Below, piece after piece: positions 9,246 through 18,996 of a stretch of DNA of 64,000 nt; positions within the stretch are counted from its first letter, which is position 1, and each line of letters opens with the position of its first letter. A program made the translations under genes and the position numbers. This DNA comes from Shewanella sp. MTB7 (GTDB lineage Bacteria; Pseudomonadota; Gammaproteobacteria; Enterobacterales; Shewanellaceae). The notes beneath the pieces were generated by a model. It ran no database searches. It was not told the DNA's origin and saw only the letters and a program-made list of their open reading frames with translations. The DNA lies in the NCBI RefSeq assembly GCF_027571385.1, contig NZ_CP085636.1, positions 4,946,501 through 5,010,500 of the forward strand, written 5' to 3'.

Positions 9246-10553
9246 ATGAGTTCTAATATTAGTTCAATTATTTTTGAACCTAATGGATCACATCATACTC
9301 AACAGAATACCTTAAAGCGAGCTTCAACAGCTTGCTTTATTGGCAATTTTGTTGAATGGTTTGATTATGCATCATATGGTTTTTTAGCAACCATTATAGC
9401 TGTGTCATTTTTTCCTAGCTACGATACAACTACTGCTCTAATGGCTACTTTTGCAATTTTTGCTTTATCATTTATTGTACGCCCCCTTGGTGGGATCTTT
9501 TGGGGGCACATTGGCGACAAGATTGGTAGAAAAACGGCACTTTCAATGTCAATTGTAATTATGTCTTGTGCCACTTTTAGTATTGCTCTATTACCTGATT
9601 ATAACAAGATAGGAGTGATGGCACCGTTATTGTTGTTACTGATAAGAATGATTCAAGGCTTTTCAGCTTCTGGCGAATATGCTGGAGCCGCAACATTTTT
9701 AACGGAAATCGCTCCTAAGGAACAAAAAGGCTTCTACGCAAGCATTGTCCCAGCTAGTGCTGCAGCAGGACTGTTATTTGGTTCACTATTTGTATCAACA
9801 CTGTATACTTTTTTGTCATCAACACAATTACATGAATGGGGATGGCGTATCCCTTTTTTATTAGCGGCGCCATTTGGGTTAATTGGTTTATATATTAGAA
9901 CTGAACTTGAAGATTCTGCACAATTCTTAAAATTCAAAGAGAACAATAGTGAACAACAATCAACCATCCCATTACAGATATTGTTAGTAGATCATAAAAA
10001 ATCATTATTTTTAGGTTTTATTGTGACTAGTTTGAATGCTGTAGGTTTTTATTTATTATTAAGTTATATGCCTACATATATGATAGTGCATTTAGATATA
10101 AAGGAGGCAACTTCTTTTTTGATCTCGTCAGTAGTTTTAGCTTTCTATATTGCATTTGTGTTTAGTGTTGGTAAGTTATCCGATATATTTGGGAGAGGTA
10201 AAATACTTATTTTAGCCACACTCAGTTTCATATTCTTATCGATACCAATATTTATCTTATTAGAATTCGCAAGTATCATTCAATTGACATTAATATTAAT
10301 ATTATTTAGTGCTTGTTTAGCATTAAATGATGGATGTTTGTCTTGCTATTTATGTGAGTTATTCCCCACTAACGTCAGGTACAGTGGTTTTGCTCTATCA
10401 TTTAACAGTGCTAATGCTCTGTTTGGAGGTACTGCACCATTTGTAGCTACAAGTTTAATTGCTGTAACAGGGCTAAGCTTCGCCCCTGGATTTTACTTAA
10501 TGTTAGTTGCCATTATGACACTCATAGCAATGATCCTATCATATAAAAGATGA
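9246..10553 (+). CDS. MFS transporter, metabolite:H+ symporter type
   Basis: 435-residue, twelve-segment major facilitator of the MHS family (ProP/KgtP/ShiA relatives). Signatures are [16 protein letters not shown] in the first segment, the loop 2-3 motif [12 protein letters not shown] at about residue 90, and [18 protein letters not shown] at about residue 140. Such carriers import organic acids, betaines or zwitterions with protons. It lies 28 bp after the EamA gene and 166 bp before pyrB. Its place in an arginine-catabolic island suggests a guanidino compound or related zwitterion as substrate; this is inference. Confidence 0.9.
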   Translation: MSSNISSIIFEPNGSHHTQQNTLKRASTACFIGNFVEWFDYASYGFLATIIAVSFFPSYDTTTALMATFAIFALSFIVRPLGGIFWGHIGDKIGRKTALSMSIVIMSCATFSIALLPDYNKIGVMAPLLLLLIRMIQGFSASGEYAGAATFLTEIAPKEQKGFYASIVPASAAAGLLFGSLFVSTLYTFLSSTQLHEWGWRIPFLLAAPFGLIGLYIRTELEDSAQFLKFKENNSEQQSTIPLQILLVDHKKSLFLGFIVTSLNAVGFYLLLSYMPTYMIVHLDIKEATSFLISSVVLAFYIAFVFSVGKLSDIFGRGKILILATLSFIFLSIPIFILLEFASIIQLTLILILFSACLALNDGCLSCYLCELFPTNVRYSGFALSFNSANALFGGTAPFVATSLIAVTGLSFAPGFYLMLVAIMTLIAMILSYKR

Positions 10554-10719
10554 TACCAACGAAACTGCTCTACTCTTTAGCAATCTAGTTGTATATGAGC
10601 AGAGCCACTCATTACATTTACTGTGCAGAGATCTCAATCTGTTACAAAAGCAACACTCGCCTATGGGAAGCGAATATCATTCACTTCGATCTCACAATCG
10701 AAATAGGATACTTATCAGT

Positions 10720-11652
10720 ATGACGAATACTATTTATAATAAAAATATAATATCAATCTCTGACCTCTCTCGTTCTGAACTTGAACTTATTGTCGCCACA
10801 GCAAACGAACTGAAACAAAACCCTCGTCCTGATTTATTGAAAAATAAAGTTGTCGCAAGTTGCTTTTTTGAGGCATCGACACGAACTCGTCTATCTTTTG
10901 AAACTGCAGTACAAAGACTAGGGGGAAGCATTATAGGCTTTCCTGATGGAGGTAACACTTCGTTAGGTAAGAAAGGTGAAACCTTGGCCGATTCGGTACA
11001 AGTAATATCCTCCTACTGTGATGCTTTCTTTATGCGTCATAATCAAGAGGGTGCTGCTCGTCTTGCAAGTGAGTTTTCATCAGTACCCGTTATTAATGGA
11101 GGTGATGGCTCAAATCAGCACCCGACTCAAACCTTACTCGACTTGTTCAGCATTTATGAAACTCAAGGCACCTTAGATAAATTACAAGTAGCCTTTGTGG
11201 GTGATCTAAAATATGGCCGTACGGTACACTCTTTAACTCAGGCATTATCTCTTTTTGATTGTGAATTTCATTTTGTGGCCCCTAGAGCGCTATTAATGCC
11301 TGACTATGTTCTAGATGAACTTAACGAGAAAGGGTGTAAATACACTCAACATGAAACGTTAGATGGAATTATTAATAATCTAGATATCTTGTATATGACT
11401 CGTGTACAGAAGGAACGTTTTGACGAAACTGAATACCAACACTTAAAGTCTAGCTTCATTTTAACTGCAAATATGCTCGATAATGTAAAAAATAATCTAA
11501 AAATTCTACATCCTCTCCCTAGAATCGATGAAATCACCACTGATGTTGATAGCACGCCTTATGCTTATTATTTCCAGCAGGCAAAAAATGGTGTATATGC
11601 ACGTCAAGCCCTACTCAGCTTAGTTTTAACAAATGAATTTGGAGACCAGTGA
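10720..11652 (+). CDS. pyrB: Aspartate carbamoyltransferase catalytic chain
   Basis: Transfers a carbamoyl group from carbamoyl phosphate to aspartate. The 310 residues track E. coli PyrB throughout: carbamoyl-phosphate loop STRTR at 53-57, the [11 protein letters not shown] loop at about 81-91, [40 protein letters not shown], and HPLPRIDEI. The ATG at 10720 is chosen because it yields the family N-terminus [18 protein letters not shown]; an in-frame ATG 57 bases upstream adds an unrelated extension. pyrI overlaps its stop. No clear PyrL-type leader or attenuator is visible upstream. Shewanella-like genomes usually carry a pyrB elsewhere, so this allosteric PyrBI copy inside an arginine deiminase island may be additional. 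Confidence 0.95.
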   Translation: MTNTIYNKNIISISDLSRSELELIVATANELKQNPRPDLLKNKVVASCFFEASTRTRLSFETAVQRLGGSIIGFPDGGNTSLGKKGETLADSVQVISSYCDAFFMRHNQEGAARLASEFSSVPVINGGDGSNQHPTQTLLDLFSIYETQGTLDKLQVAFVGDLKYGRTVHSLTQALSLFDCEFHFVAPRALLMPDYVLDELNEKGCKYTQHETLDGIINNLDILYMTRVQKERFDETEYQHLKSSFILTANMLDNVKNNLKILHPLPRIDEITTDVDSTPYAYYFQQAKNGVYARQALLSLVLTNEFGDQ

Positions 11653-12110
11653 TGAAAAGACACCTAAAGGTTGAAGCTATAGAACACGGTACAGTGATCG
11701 ACCATATTTCATCTGGTCAAGGCATCAAAATATTGAAATTTTTTGAACTCTGTAAAGGGAAACAGCGCATCACAATCGGCTTAAATTTACCTACCAGTAC
11801 CGGTAAAGACAAAGATTTGATCAAGATAGAGAATATAGTTTTTGATCAAAATCAGGCTAATCAGCTATCTCTATTTGCGCCAAAGGCAACCATTAACGTG
11901 ATTGAAAACTTCGAAGTTGTAAAGAAGTTTAAGCTAGCATTACCTGAGCAAATATTGGGGGTGTTAATTTGCCCTAATAGCAACTGTATTTGTCATGACG
12001 AACCTGTCGAGAGTCGTTTTAATATCAAGCAAGAAGCAGTAGCGGTGAAACTCAAATGTCACTACTGTGAAAAGTCATTTACAGCAACATCCTTTCAAGA
12101 TTTGCGCTAA
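11652..12110 (+). CDS. pyrI: Aspartate carbamoyltransferase regulatory chain
   Basis: 152-residue regulatory subunit that binds nucleotides and joins PyrB trimers into the allosteric holoenzyme. The nucleotide-binding part shows VEAIEHGTVIDHI and RITIGLNLP; the C-terminal zinc domain has the four expected cysteines at 107, 112, 136 and 139 (CPNSNC ... CHYC), with an extra cysteine at 114. Start ATG overlaps the pyrB stop by one base (TGATG), showing translational coupling. A good terminator follows at 12163-12197. Confidence 0.95.
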   Translation: MKRHLKVEAIEHGTVIDHISSGQGIKILKFFELCKGKQRITIGLNLPTSTGKDKDLIKIENIVFDQNQANQLSLFAPKATINVIENFEVVKKFKLALPEQILGVLICPNSNCICHDEPVESRFNIKQEAVAVKLKCHYCEKSFTATSFQDLR

Positions 12111-12162
12111 CGTTTAATTAATCCGTTTTAAACCGTATTACTTAATCGTATAGTTTCCAATG

Positions 12163-12197
12163 AAGGCCGTTGTTTCTATATAACGGCTTTTTATTTT
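12163..12197 (+). terminator. Rho-independent terminator after pyrI
   Basis: AAGGCCGTT and AACGGCTTTTT form a stem of 7-8 bp around a 10-base loop, followed by TTTTTATTTT. It lies about 55 bp after the pyrI stop. Confidence 0.85.
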
Positions 12198-12308
12198 AAG
12201 TTACTATATGACCAAACGTACTAGACGAAATATCAGTCAAGAATTCCGGCTTGAATATATAACGCCTTGAAGTTACCCCTAGATCGCAACCATTTGTAAC
12301 GTACGCCT

Positions 12309-12380
12309 AAGAAAGTGGTGTTTCCTATTATTTAAGTGCCATTTAAACGCTCAAATAATCCAAAACAATCCCACTTTCTT
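12309..12380. repeat. Long imperfect inverted repeat between convergent genes
   Basis: The left arm (12309-12336) starts AAGAAAGTGG and ends TATTATTTAAG; the right arm (12350-12380) starts CTCAAATAAT and ends CCCACTTTCTT. The arms pair over most of about 28 bp around a 13-base loop. It lies between the converging pyrI and triple-RidA genes, and could act as a terminator for the RidA transcript or be a small mobile-repeat remnant. Confidence 0.6.
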
Positions 12381-12437
12381 TCGACTTATAGCAGTTAAAA
12401 ACGACTACGAGGTCACTCTTCCACAACTAAATGCTTA

Positions 12438-13673
12438 TTATGCTTGTGGAGGCGTACCTTCACAGTTAGAAACAACGGCATCTATTTGTACTAAAGCATC
12501 CATAGGAATAGCTGAAACACCAACTACTGTTCTTGCAGGAAAATCTCCCCTAAAGAACTCGGTGTAAACTTCGTTTATAGCATCAATATCAGCAATATTT
12601 TTAAGTTGAATATTAACTTTAACGATATCATCCATTACGTGGTCAACACTTTCTACAATTGCTTTAATGTTTTCTAGACATTGTTTAACCTGTGTTTTCG
12701 CATCACCAGCGACCATTTCATTGGTTTTTGGATCGACAGGTAATTGGCCTGAAATATGATTGTAGTGAGAAAAAGCTACCGTGTGTGAATAAGGCACTGT
12801 TGGAGCATTTTCCGTATTATTTGCTTCTATTATAAGTAGACGGGTATCTTCAGGAAGTTGTGGAGCAGTACCATCTCCATGTGATATTGCGGTATCAATC
12901 TGAATTAAAGCGTTCATAGGTAAAGCTGAAGCATTAACGGTTGTCCGTGCAGGAACATAACTTGGGAAAAATTTCACACAAACTTTGTTTACAACTTCAA
13001 TGTCCGAAATATTTTTAACGAATATAGTTGTTTTAACAACATCGTCCATAACGTGACCAATGCTTTCCAGAATTGCTTTAATGTTGTTTAAGCACTGCTC
13101 AGTCTGCTTTTCTATACCACCAGTTACCACTTCACCTGTTTGGGGATCGATTGGTAATTGAGATGAAAGATTATTGTAATGAGAAAATGCAACAGTTTGC
13201 GAGTGTATGTTTTTAGGTGCGTTGTTGGTGTTTCTTGATACTTTAACAAGGGCGCAGGGAGCTTGTGGAGCAGTACCTTCTCCGTTTGAGATAAGTGCAT
13301 CAATTTGTACTAGTGCACCATCCATAGGTAAAGCTGCAACTGCAACTACCGTCCGAGTAGGAAGAGCACCTTGAAATAACCTGGTATAAACTTCGTCTAT
13401 AGCGTCAATATCTGAGATATTCTTAACAAATATATTGATTTTAACAACGTCGTCCATAACATGGTCAGTGCTCTCTATAATTGCTTTAATATTTGCTAAG
13501 CATTGCTTTGCTTGAGCTTTTACACAACCTGCCACAACTTTACCCGTTTTAGGATCTATGGGTAATTGGGCTGAAATATTATTGTAATGAGAAAAAGCAA
13601 CAGTCTGGGTTGATACAGGACTTATTGGTGCATTTTCAGTGTTACGGGAAAGCTTTATGATATCGCCACTCAT
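12438..13673 (-). CDS. Triple-domain RidA family protein
   Basis: RidA (YjgF/YER057c/UK114) proteins are trimers of about 130-residue subunits that hydrolyse reactive enamine/imine intermediates between subunits. This 411-residue chain contains three complete RidA domains in tandem (about 1-135, 141-273 and 280-409). Each repeats the order FSHYN...QLPxDPxTxE/K, QCLxNIKAIxES, HVMDDxVK, KNIxDI and a PxRTxV segment; the ligand-binding arginine equivalent to E. coli Arg105 is kept in all three (R107, R243, R381). The domains are more like each other than like ordinary RidA, so they arose by internal duplication. It could fold as a one-chain pseudotrimer. It follows argF on the same strand after 345 bp. 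No DNA-level sign of frameshift. Confidence 0.92.
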   Translation of the reverse strand: MSGDIIKLSRNTENAPISPVSTQTVAFSHYNNISAQLPIDPKTGKVVAGCVKAQAKQCLANIKAIIESTDHVMDDVVKINIFVKNISDIDAIDEVYTRLFQGALPTRTVVAVAALPMDGALVQIDALISNGEGTAPQAPCALVKVSRNTNNAPKNIHSQTVAFSHYNNLSSQLPIDPQTGEVVTGGIEKQTEQCLNNIKAILESIGHVMDDVVKTTIFVKNISDIEVVNKVCVKFFPSYVPARTTVNASALPMNALIQIDTAISHGDGTAPQLPEDTRLLIIEANNTENAPTVPYSHTVAFSHYNHISGQLPVDPKTNEMVAGDAKTQVKQCLENIKAIVESVDHVMDDIVKVNIQLKNIADIDAINEVYTEFFRGDFPARTVVGVSAIPMDALVQIDAVVSNCEGTPPQA

Positions 13674-14018
13674 ATCTATATTTATCCTTTATATTATAAC
13701 GTACTTATTTCTATATAATTTGAAAAGGCTATGTTGTAATGTTCAATATGAAACTCCTTAAGAGTCAAAATACATACTATTTAGCCCATGTCATTACGCC
13801 GTAACTGTGTTTATATTGATTTAAACATCAACAAGAGTTGTTTTAGGTTGAAAGTGAACGTTTCAGAAAATTGAACACTTACCTTATTACTGAGTAGGCA
13901 GGCTTTGTTGCAAACGATACGGAATCAAGATCCCAAATCAACCTTTATATGCTTAATGTTAACTAAACACATGTTAGTAATGGCGCTAAAATAAATGCAG
14001 CTTTAGCGCCTTAGCAGA
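13674..14018. other. 345-bp gap between argF and triple RidA gene
   Basis: Holds the hairpin after argF (13982-14010) and an AT-rich segment upstream of the RidA gene that may contain its own promoter (TATAAT-like stretches near 13690-13720). No AraC-type 21-bp repeat is present here. A GGCTTTGTTGCAAA motif near 13904 recalls insertion-sequence ends, but nothing else of one is visible. Confidence 0.5.
13982..14010 (-). terminator. Hairpin after argF
   Basis: GGCGCTAAA (13982-13990) and TTTAGCGCC (14002-14010) form a perfect 9-bp stem just downstream of the argF stop. There is no clear T tract on the minus strand, so it may be an attenuator or mRNA-end stabiliser rather than a full terminator. 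Confidence 0.55.
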
Positions 14019-15023
14019 CTAAGAACCTAATGTAGCCACCATAACTGCTTTAATGGTGTGCATGCGGTTTTCAGCTTCATCAAATACTATTGAATGATGA
14101 GATTCAAATACGTCATCAGTAACTTCTAATCCTTTCATGCCATAAGTTTCTTCGATCTCTTTGCCCATGGTAGTCTGCTCATCATGAAATGCAGGTAAGC
14201 AGTGCATGAACTTAACTTCAGGATTGCCCGTTTGCTTAATAACATCCATGTTCACTTGATAAGGTGTCATCACACGAATACGCTCTGCCCATGCTTCTTT
14301 TGGCTCCCCCATAGAAACCCAAACATCAGTATAAATAAAGTCCATACCTACGACTCCGGTTTCGACATTTTCAGTGAGTACAATCTTAGCTCCAGTTGTT
14401 TCGGCGATATCCAGACATGTTTTGACAAGCTCTTCATCTGGCCAGTACGCCTTAGGTGCAACTAAGTGGATTTCCATGCCCATTTTTGCAGCGCCAACCA
14501 TGAGTGAATTGCCCATGTTGTAACGAGCATCTCCCATATATGCGAACTTCATTTTATTCAACGGAGTACCTGGTAAATATTCCATCATGGTCATAAAGTC
14601 GGCTAGAATTTGAGTTGGGTGGAATTCATTAGTCAGACCATTCCACACTGGGACGCCTGCATATTGACCCAACTCTTCTACAATTTCCTGACCAAAACCA
14701 CGGTATTCGATGCCATCATACATACGGCCTAACACACGGGCGGTATCTTTCATGGATTCTTTATGACCGATTTGTGAACCACTTGGACCAAGATAGCTAA
14801 CGAGAGCGCCTTGATCAAAAGCCGCGACTTCAAAAGCACAACGGGTACGGGTTGAGGTTTTTTCAAAAATAAGAGCAATGTTCTTACCTAATAGTCTCTT
14901 TTGTTCAACGCCAGCATATTTAGCTTTTTTGAGATCGATTGATAAATTAAGCAAGAACATAATTTCAGCAGGAGTATAGTCTAATAGTTTAAGAAAATTA
15001 CGGTTTTTTAAGTTAAAAGCCAT
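14019..15023 (-). CDS. argF: Ornithine carbamoyltransferase
   Basis: In the arginine deiminase pathway this enzyme splits citrulline with phosphate into ornithine and carbamoyl phosphate (arcB role); the same fold works anabolically as ArgF/ArgI. The 334 residues equal the E. coli length and keep all key motifs: FEKTSTRTR (carbamoyl-phosphate loop, 53-61), [31 protein letters not shown] and [10 protein letters not shown]. It lies 95 bp downstream of arcC and belongs to the arcA-arcC-argF unit, which makes the catabolic direction likely. GAGGGAT is the probable ribosome binding site. Confidence 0.95.
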   Translation of the reverse strand: MAFNLKNRNFLKLLDYTPAEIMFLLNLSIDLKKAKYAGVEQKRLLGKNIALIFEKTSTRTRCAFEVAAFDQGALVSYLGPSGSQIGHKESMKDTARVLGRMYDGIEYRGFGQEIVEELGQYAGVPVWNGLTNEFHPTQILADFMTMMEYLPGTPLNKMKFAYMGDARYNMGNSLMVGAAKMGMEIHLVAPKAYWPDEELVKTCLDIAETTGAKIVLTENVETGVVGMDFIYTDVWVSMGEPKEAWAERIRVMTPYQVNMDVIKQTGNPEVKFMHCLPAFHDEQTTMGKEIEETYGMKGLEVTDDVFESHHSIVFDEAENRMHTIKAVMVATLGS

Positions 15024-15118
15024 GATTAATATCCCTCATAATAGTGAAAAATCATACCAGTGATAAAAAACAAACTGGATGAATAAAAGTAAATTAATTG
15101 TTCTACATTCAAATATAA

Positions 15119-16042
15119 TTACTGACAGATTAGCTTAGCGGTAATTAACGTACCTTTAAGGCCTTTTAATATACTCGCACCATCAGCTAAACATCCAATC
15201 CCAACATTGCCTTGTGTTGCATTGACGAATTCGCACGCTGCATTAATTTTTGGCCCCATTGAACCTGCATCAAATTCCATTTCAGCCAATTGCTCTGGTT
15301 GAATATTTTTTAAGGCTTCTTGTTTGTCTGTGCCCCAATTAATATATACCGCATCAGTATCGGTTAAAATCAATAGTGCATCAGCACTTATTTGTTTTGC
15401 TAAAAATGCTGCCGATAGATCCTTATCAATAACAGCTTCAACACCAATTAAACCATCACCTTTGCGAACCACAGGTATGCCACCGCCGCCAGCACAAATG
15501 ACCAAGCTGCCATGATTGATTAATTGCTTAATGCTTGTAGACTCAACAATATTGAGCGGCCTTGGCGATGGCACTACACGGCGAATGTATTCACCATCTT
15601 GCTTAAACTCCCAGCCTTTTTCTAGTGATAATAAATCAGCTTCCGCCTTATCGTAGACTGGGCCAATATACTTGGTTGGTAGCAAAAATGCCGGATCCTG
15701 ACTGTCTACTTCAACTTGCGTTAACATGGTCACAATGGGAGTGCCTGGCAGCGCATTTTGTAACTCTTGCTGCAGCATATAGCCGATCATACCCTGGGTT
15801 TCTGCAACCAAAATATCCAGTGGATAGGGTTTAACTGCTGTGTAAGCTGAATTTTGTAATGCAAGTAAGCCAACTTGAGGTCCATTACCATGCACCAGTA
15901 CTACATTCCAATCGGTAGTCAGTGCTGCAATCGCTTCAACAGCAGAAGCGATGTTTAAACGTTGTACATTGGCCTCCAAAGGCTCGCCTCGGCGTAAGAG
16001 GGCATTGCCACCAAGAGCGACAACAAGAGTTGGTTTAGTCAT
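15119..16042 (-). CDS. arcC: Carbamate kinase
   Basis: Transfers phosphate from carbamoyl phosphate to ADP, the ATP-yielding last step of the arginine deiminase pathway. The 307 residues begin with the amino-acid-kinase signature VVALGGNALLRRGEP and keep LVHGNGPQVG, ICAGGGGIPVV, VIDKDLSAAFLA and the C-terminal GSMGPKINAACEF. AAAGGAAAG lies before the ATG. It starts 26 bp after arcA, indicating co-transcription. Confidence 0.96.
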   Translation of the reverse strand: MTKPTLVVALGGNALLRRGEPLEANVQRLNIASAVEAIAALTTDWNVVLVHGNGPQVGLLALQNSAYTAVKPYPLDILVAETQGMIGYMLQQELQNALPGTPIVTMLTQVEVDSQDPAFLLPTKYIGPVYDKAEADLLSLEKGWEFKQDGEYIRRVVPSPRPLNIVESTSIKQLINHGSLVICAGGGGIPVVRKGDGLIGVEAVIDKDLSAAFLAKQISADALLILTDTDAVYINWGTDKQEALKNIQPEQLAEMEFDAGSMGPKINAACEFVNATQGNVGIGCLADGASILKGLKGTLITAKLICQ

Positions 16043-16068
16043 TTTTCTTTCCTTTAAAAATAAATTGA

Positions 16069-17289
16069 TTAAATATCATCACGTTGAATTGGGCAACTCA
16101 TGCAGCGGGCTCCGCCCCTTCCTCTGCCTAATTGCTCACCTATAAAGCTCAGTACTTCAATTCCAGCTTCTGCATATTTATCGTTTGTCAATGTGTTGCA
16201 TTCATATCCAACAACCACACCAGGGCGAATAGTTAACATGTTATTGGCATCATTCCACTGTTCACGTTCCTGACCGTAAATATCACCACCAGTAGTAATT
16301 ATTTTGATTTCGCTCAAACTCAATGCATCCATAATGGCTTGACGGTATCCAGCTTCTTCCTTGATATTTAACTTGTCGTTAACCCCAGGGGTGAGCGTCC
16401 AGCAGCGCGTAGAATCATTAATGACAGCAGGATAAGCAGAGAACACATTAATATCCAACTGAGTAAATACAGTATCTAGGTGCATACAAGCGCGATCTTT
16501 TGGTAACTCAAGAACCAAAACCTTAGATGCTTGACCTGTTTTAAATAATGAACGTGCTAATGCTTCAATTCCTTCTGGTGAAGTTCTTTCTGACAGCCCT
16601 ATTAATACGGCACCGCGACCAATAATTAATACATCACCACCTTCAATCGTCGCGTTATCATAGTTAACATTTTCATTGCCGAGGTAATAATTGAAATCCT
16701 GTTTTTCAAAAAGAGGATGCCAACGATAAATAGCTTTTAAATTATTTGACTCTCGTCGGCGAACAGATTTAGCCATTGGATTTATCGACACACCATTATA
16801 AATCCAGCAAGATGTATCACGAGTAAATAAGTGATTAGGTAGCGGCTTTAGAATAAAGCGTGACCAATCATATGAATCAAACAACGGCTTAAAGTATGGT
16901 TCTGGGATCTCATTACAAGCTAAACCACCAGTAAGATACTTTGCTATTTGTTCATTAGGTAATTCATCAAGCCAACATTTTATACTCGTCGCCAACCTGA
17001 CACCTAGACGATAATCACTTAGTTGAGTATTGAGTAACCATTGACGAGCTTCTGGTACTGCTAATGTTTCCGTTAATAACGTATTTAAATATAAAACGTT
17101 AACACCTTGCTGTTCCAATATTACTGAGAATTGTTTATGTTCCTCTGCAGCTTTTTCTACTGAAAGTACATCATCAAATAATAATTCATGGCAGTTTGAA
17201 GGTGTTAAACGTTCAAATGCCAAATTGTCATAATGCAGTAAGACACTGCGTAACTTCCCTACTTCTGAACCCACATAATGCTTAACCAT
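16069..17289 (-). CDS. arcA: Arginine deiminase
   Basis: Hydrolyses arginine to citrulline and ammonia. The 406-residue protein has the pentein-fold signatures of the family: [12 protein letters not shown] at the start, [30 protein letters not shown] with the catalytic histidine, and the C-terminal [19 protein letters not shown] whose Cys396 is the nucleophile. It is first of the arcA-arcC-argF unit. A predicted AraC-type site lies about 130 bp upstream, and a strong terminator separates it from the amidinotransferase gene. Confidence 0.96.
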   Translation of the reverse strand: MVKHYVGSEVGKLRSVLLHYDNLAFERLTPSNCHELLFDDVLSVEKAAEEHKQFSVILEQQGVNVLYLNTLLTETLAVPEARQWLLNTQLSDYRLGVRLATSIKCWLDELPNEQIAKYLTGGLACNEIPEPYFKPLFDSYDWSRFILKPLPNHLFTRDTSCWIYNGVSINPMAKSVRRRESNNLKAIYRWHPLFEKQDFNYYLGNENVNYDNATIEGGDVLIIGRGAVLIGLSERTSPEGIEALARSLFKTGQASKVLVLELPKDRACMHLDTVFTQLDINVFSAYPAVINDSTRCWTLTPGVNDKLNIKEEAGYRQAIMDALSLSEIKIITTGGDIYGQEREQWNDANNMLTIRPGVVVGYECNTLTNDKYAEAGIEVLSFIGEQLGRGRGGARCMSCPIQRDDI

Positions 17290-17411
17290 GATCTATTCTC
17301 TTTTTATAGGCTAAATTGAGTAATTCCAAGATTAAAAAATTTAAATACATCTTTACTTTAAAAAGGACCACCTAACGACCTTTTATTTATTTTGCCAGTT
17401 CTAGCATAAGT

Positions 17412-17450
17412 TAATATCGAAATACCGCTATAAATTAGCGAAATACTGCT
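17412..17450 (-). promoter_or_regulatory. Predicted AraC-type operator upstream of arcA
   Basis: On the minus strand: AGCAGTATTTCG, 9-bp spacer, AGCGGTATTTCG, then ATATTAACT. Half-sites start 21 bp apart. TTAACT can serve as -35 with ATAAAT 18 bp later as a weak -10. Same layout as the site before the amidinotransferase gene. Confidence 0.7.
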
Positions 17451-17515
17451 GAGATTAAATTAACAATGTAAATTTCATTCCACCCATGATGAGTTAATAT
17501 AGATATTGCCGACAT

Positions 17516-17544
17516 AAAAAAGCCTCTTAAATAAGAGGCTTTTT
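17516..17544 (-). terminator. Rho-independent terminator after amidinotransferase
   Basis: AGCCTCTTA and TAAGAGGCT form a 9-bp stem with a short loop, flanked by A and T runs on both sides, so it could work in both directions. It ends the amidinotransferase transcript 24 bp after its stop codon. Confidence 0.9.
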
Positions 17545-17567
17545 GCTACAAAGTAGAATAATTGAAA

Positions 17568-18800
17568 TTAATATTCCCAATGTTCTACGTCATGAGAGCC
17601 CTTGAATTGATTTGCAAAGTAATCGTCACATGTTCCTTCACGAAGTACGTCTGCAGTAGCACAATGTAAACCGCCACCAAATGCATAAGCATCACGCAAG
17701 TTAACTGGTAGAACTTCAAAACCAAGCTTATCAAACTGTTCCATTTGAGCGGTTTCTGTGGCTTCAACACACACAGTCTTATGATCAAGAATCAAGGTAT
17801 TCATAGACAACCAAGTACTTGAGTAACAAAGTGCTGGTGGAGTATCCCAAGCAGGCTGAACTGCTTCTACGATTTGCCAATCATTCTTCTCAAAGATTTC
17901 TCTTTGGCCATCAAACAAAGGACGATGTGGGTTCAACAACATCAAACCTGGGCGTAATGGACAGAATGTGGCATCGATATGTATAGGGTGGTTATCTTTA
18001 AAGCTTAACGTATGGACGCGGTATCCCTGTGGCTCATACTTACGCTTGATCCAACGAATACCAGCTAAGTTTGTAGTCAAACCATGCTGAACGAAGATAT
18101 CTTTACCTAAACGCATAACATCAGCGGCATCGAATAAGATATCAGTCTCTAGAGTTGAATATTCCTTGCGTAATGAACGAGCCATGGTTTCATCATCTGA
18201 TAAGAACTCATAAGCTGCTACATAATCCATACGGAAGCTTTCATCAGCAAGGCGTGGGCGTGGTGCCTGCTCGATTAAACACTCTTTATCTGATTCAAAA
18301 TATTCACGTAGTAAATCAGTAAACGCTAAATATTCAAAATAGCGACTGCGGAAACTCATTGGTGCCATCAAAATGCTCTTACCCATAGTCAATAGGCAAT
18401 CACGTGGAGGCATAACACCGAAACCAGAACTGATAGTAAAATCAGGAGTTGTGATACGGGCATTCCAGTCAACAGCACCAGGACGGTCAACAATAATACC
18501 GCGACCTTCAAGCAATTTAGCGAAACCATTTAAGCATTCGTTAGCTTGATCAATACTCTCTTGAGTACGACGACCAGCTTTGCCACCACGCATTGGCGAG
18601 TCAGCAGGGATTTTTTCATTACTGGCAGGGCATGCTTCAGGAATTTGTTGGTTATCAGCAATACCAACAATCACGTGCTTCAATGGGTCAAAGTCATTAT
18701 AAGATTCAACTTTAAGTCCTGGACGGACATGTGGAACACCTGACTCTTTGCGCTCTAGTGGGACTGAAGCATTGGGATATAGATCATTAGAAACACTCAT
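17568..18800 (-). CDS. AGAT-like amidinotransferase
   Basis: Pentein-fold enzyme of the glycine amidinotransferase family, which moves the amidino group of arginine to an amine acceptor, releasing ornithine. The 410 residues align along human AGAT: VESYNDFDPLKHVIVG, TPDF at 118-121, PMSFRSRYFEY, FDAADVMRLGKDIF with Asp227, HIDATF with His274 and Asp276, WLSMNTL, and GGGLHCATADV with nucleophile Cys380. The ATG at 18800 is preferred over an upstream GTG because GGAGAG precedes it. Own promoter with an AraC-type site and own terminator. The acceptor (glycine, lysine, other amine) is unknown; no polyketide or peptide synthetase genes are nearby, so a toxin pathway is not indicated. Confidence 0.9.
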   Translation of the reverse strand: MSVSNDLYPNASVPLERKESGVPHVRPGLKVESYNDFDPLKHVIVGIADNQQIPEACPASNEKIPADSPMRGGKAGRRTQESIDQANECLNGFAKLLEGRGIIVDRPGAVDWNARITTPDFTISSGFGVMPPRDCLLTMGKSILMAPMSFRSRYFEYLAFTDLLREYFESDKECLIEQAPRPRLADESFRMDYVAAYEFLSDDETMARSLRKEYSTLETDILFDAADVMRLGKDIFVQHGLTTNLAGIRWIKRKYEPQGYRVHTLSFKDNHPIHIDATFCPLRPGLMLLNPHRPLFDGQREIFEKNDWQIVEAVQPAWDTPPALCYSSTWLSMNTLILDHKTVCVEATETAQMEQFDKLGFEVLPVNLRDAYAFGGGLHCATADVLREGTCDDYFANQFKGSHDVEHWEY

Positions 18801-18996
18801 TACAAACTCTCCAAGAGAATGGAACACGGAAATAAAATAGTTGATTAACACATGTCACTGGAATATTTTCATTTCTGTTTGTCAGGAATAAACACTCCCC
18901 CTCATAATGCTCTATTATGGGGCAGCAACTCATTTCCAGTAATCTGTCAATAATTTAAGATTGAAATGGTAATTCATTTTAACCATTTCAATGCTG

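Noticed and set aside
10554..10719. PyrL-type leader peptide and attenuator before pyrB
   Set aside because: No leader frame with a pyrimidine-rich run followed by a terminator is visible in the 166 bp; the in-frame upstream ATG only extends PyrB.
13900..13920. GGCTTTGTTGCAAA as end of an insertion sequence
   Set aside because: Only about 14 bases of similarity from memory; no second end or transposase fragment.
17568..18800. Link of the amidinotransferase to guanidinium toxin synthesis
   Set aside because: No polyketide, peptide synthetase or tailoring genes are in the window; neighbours are arginine-catabolic.
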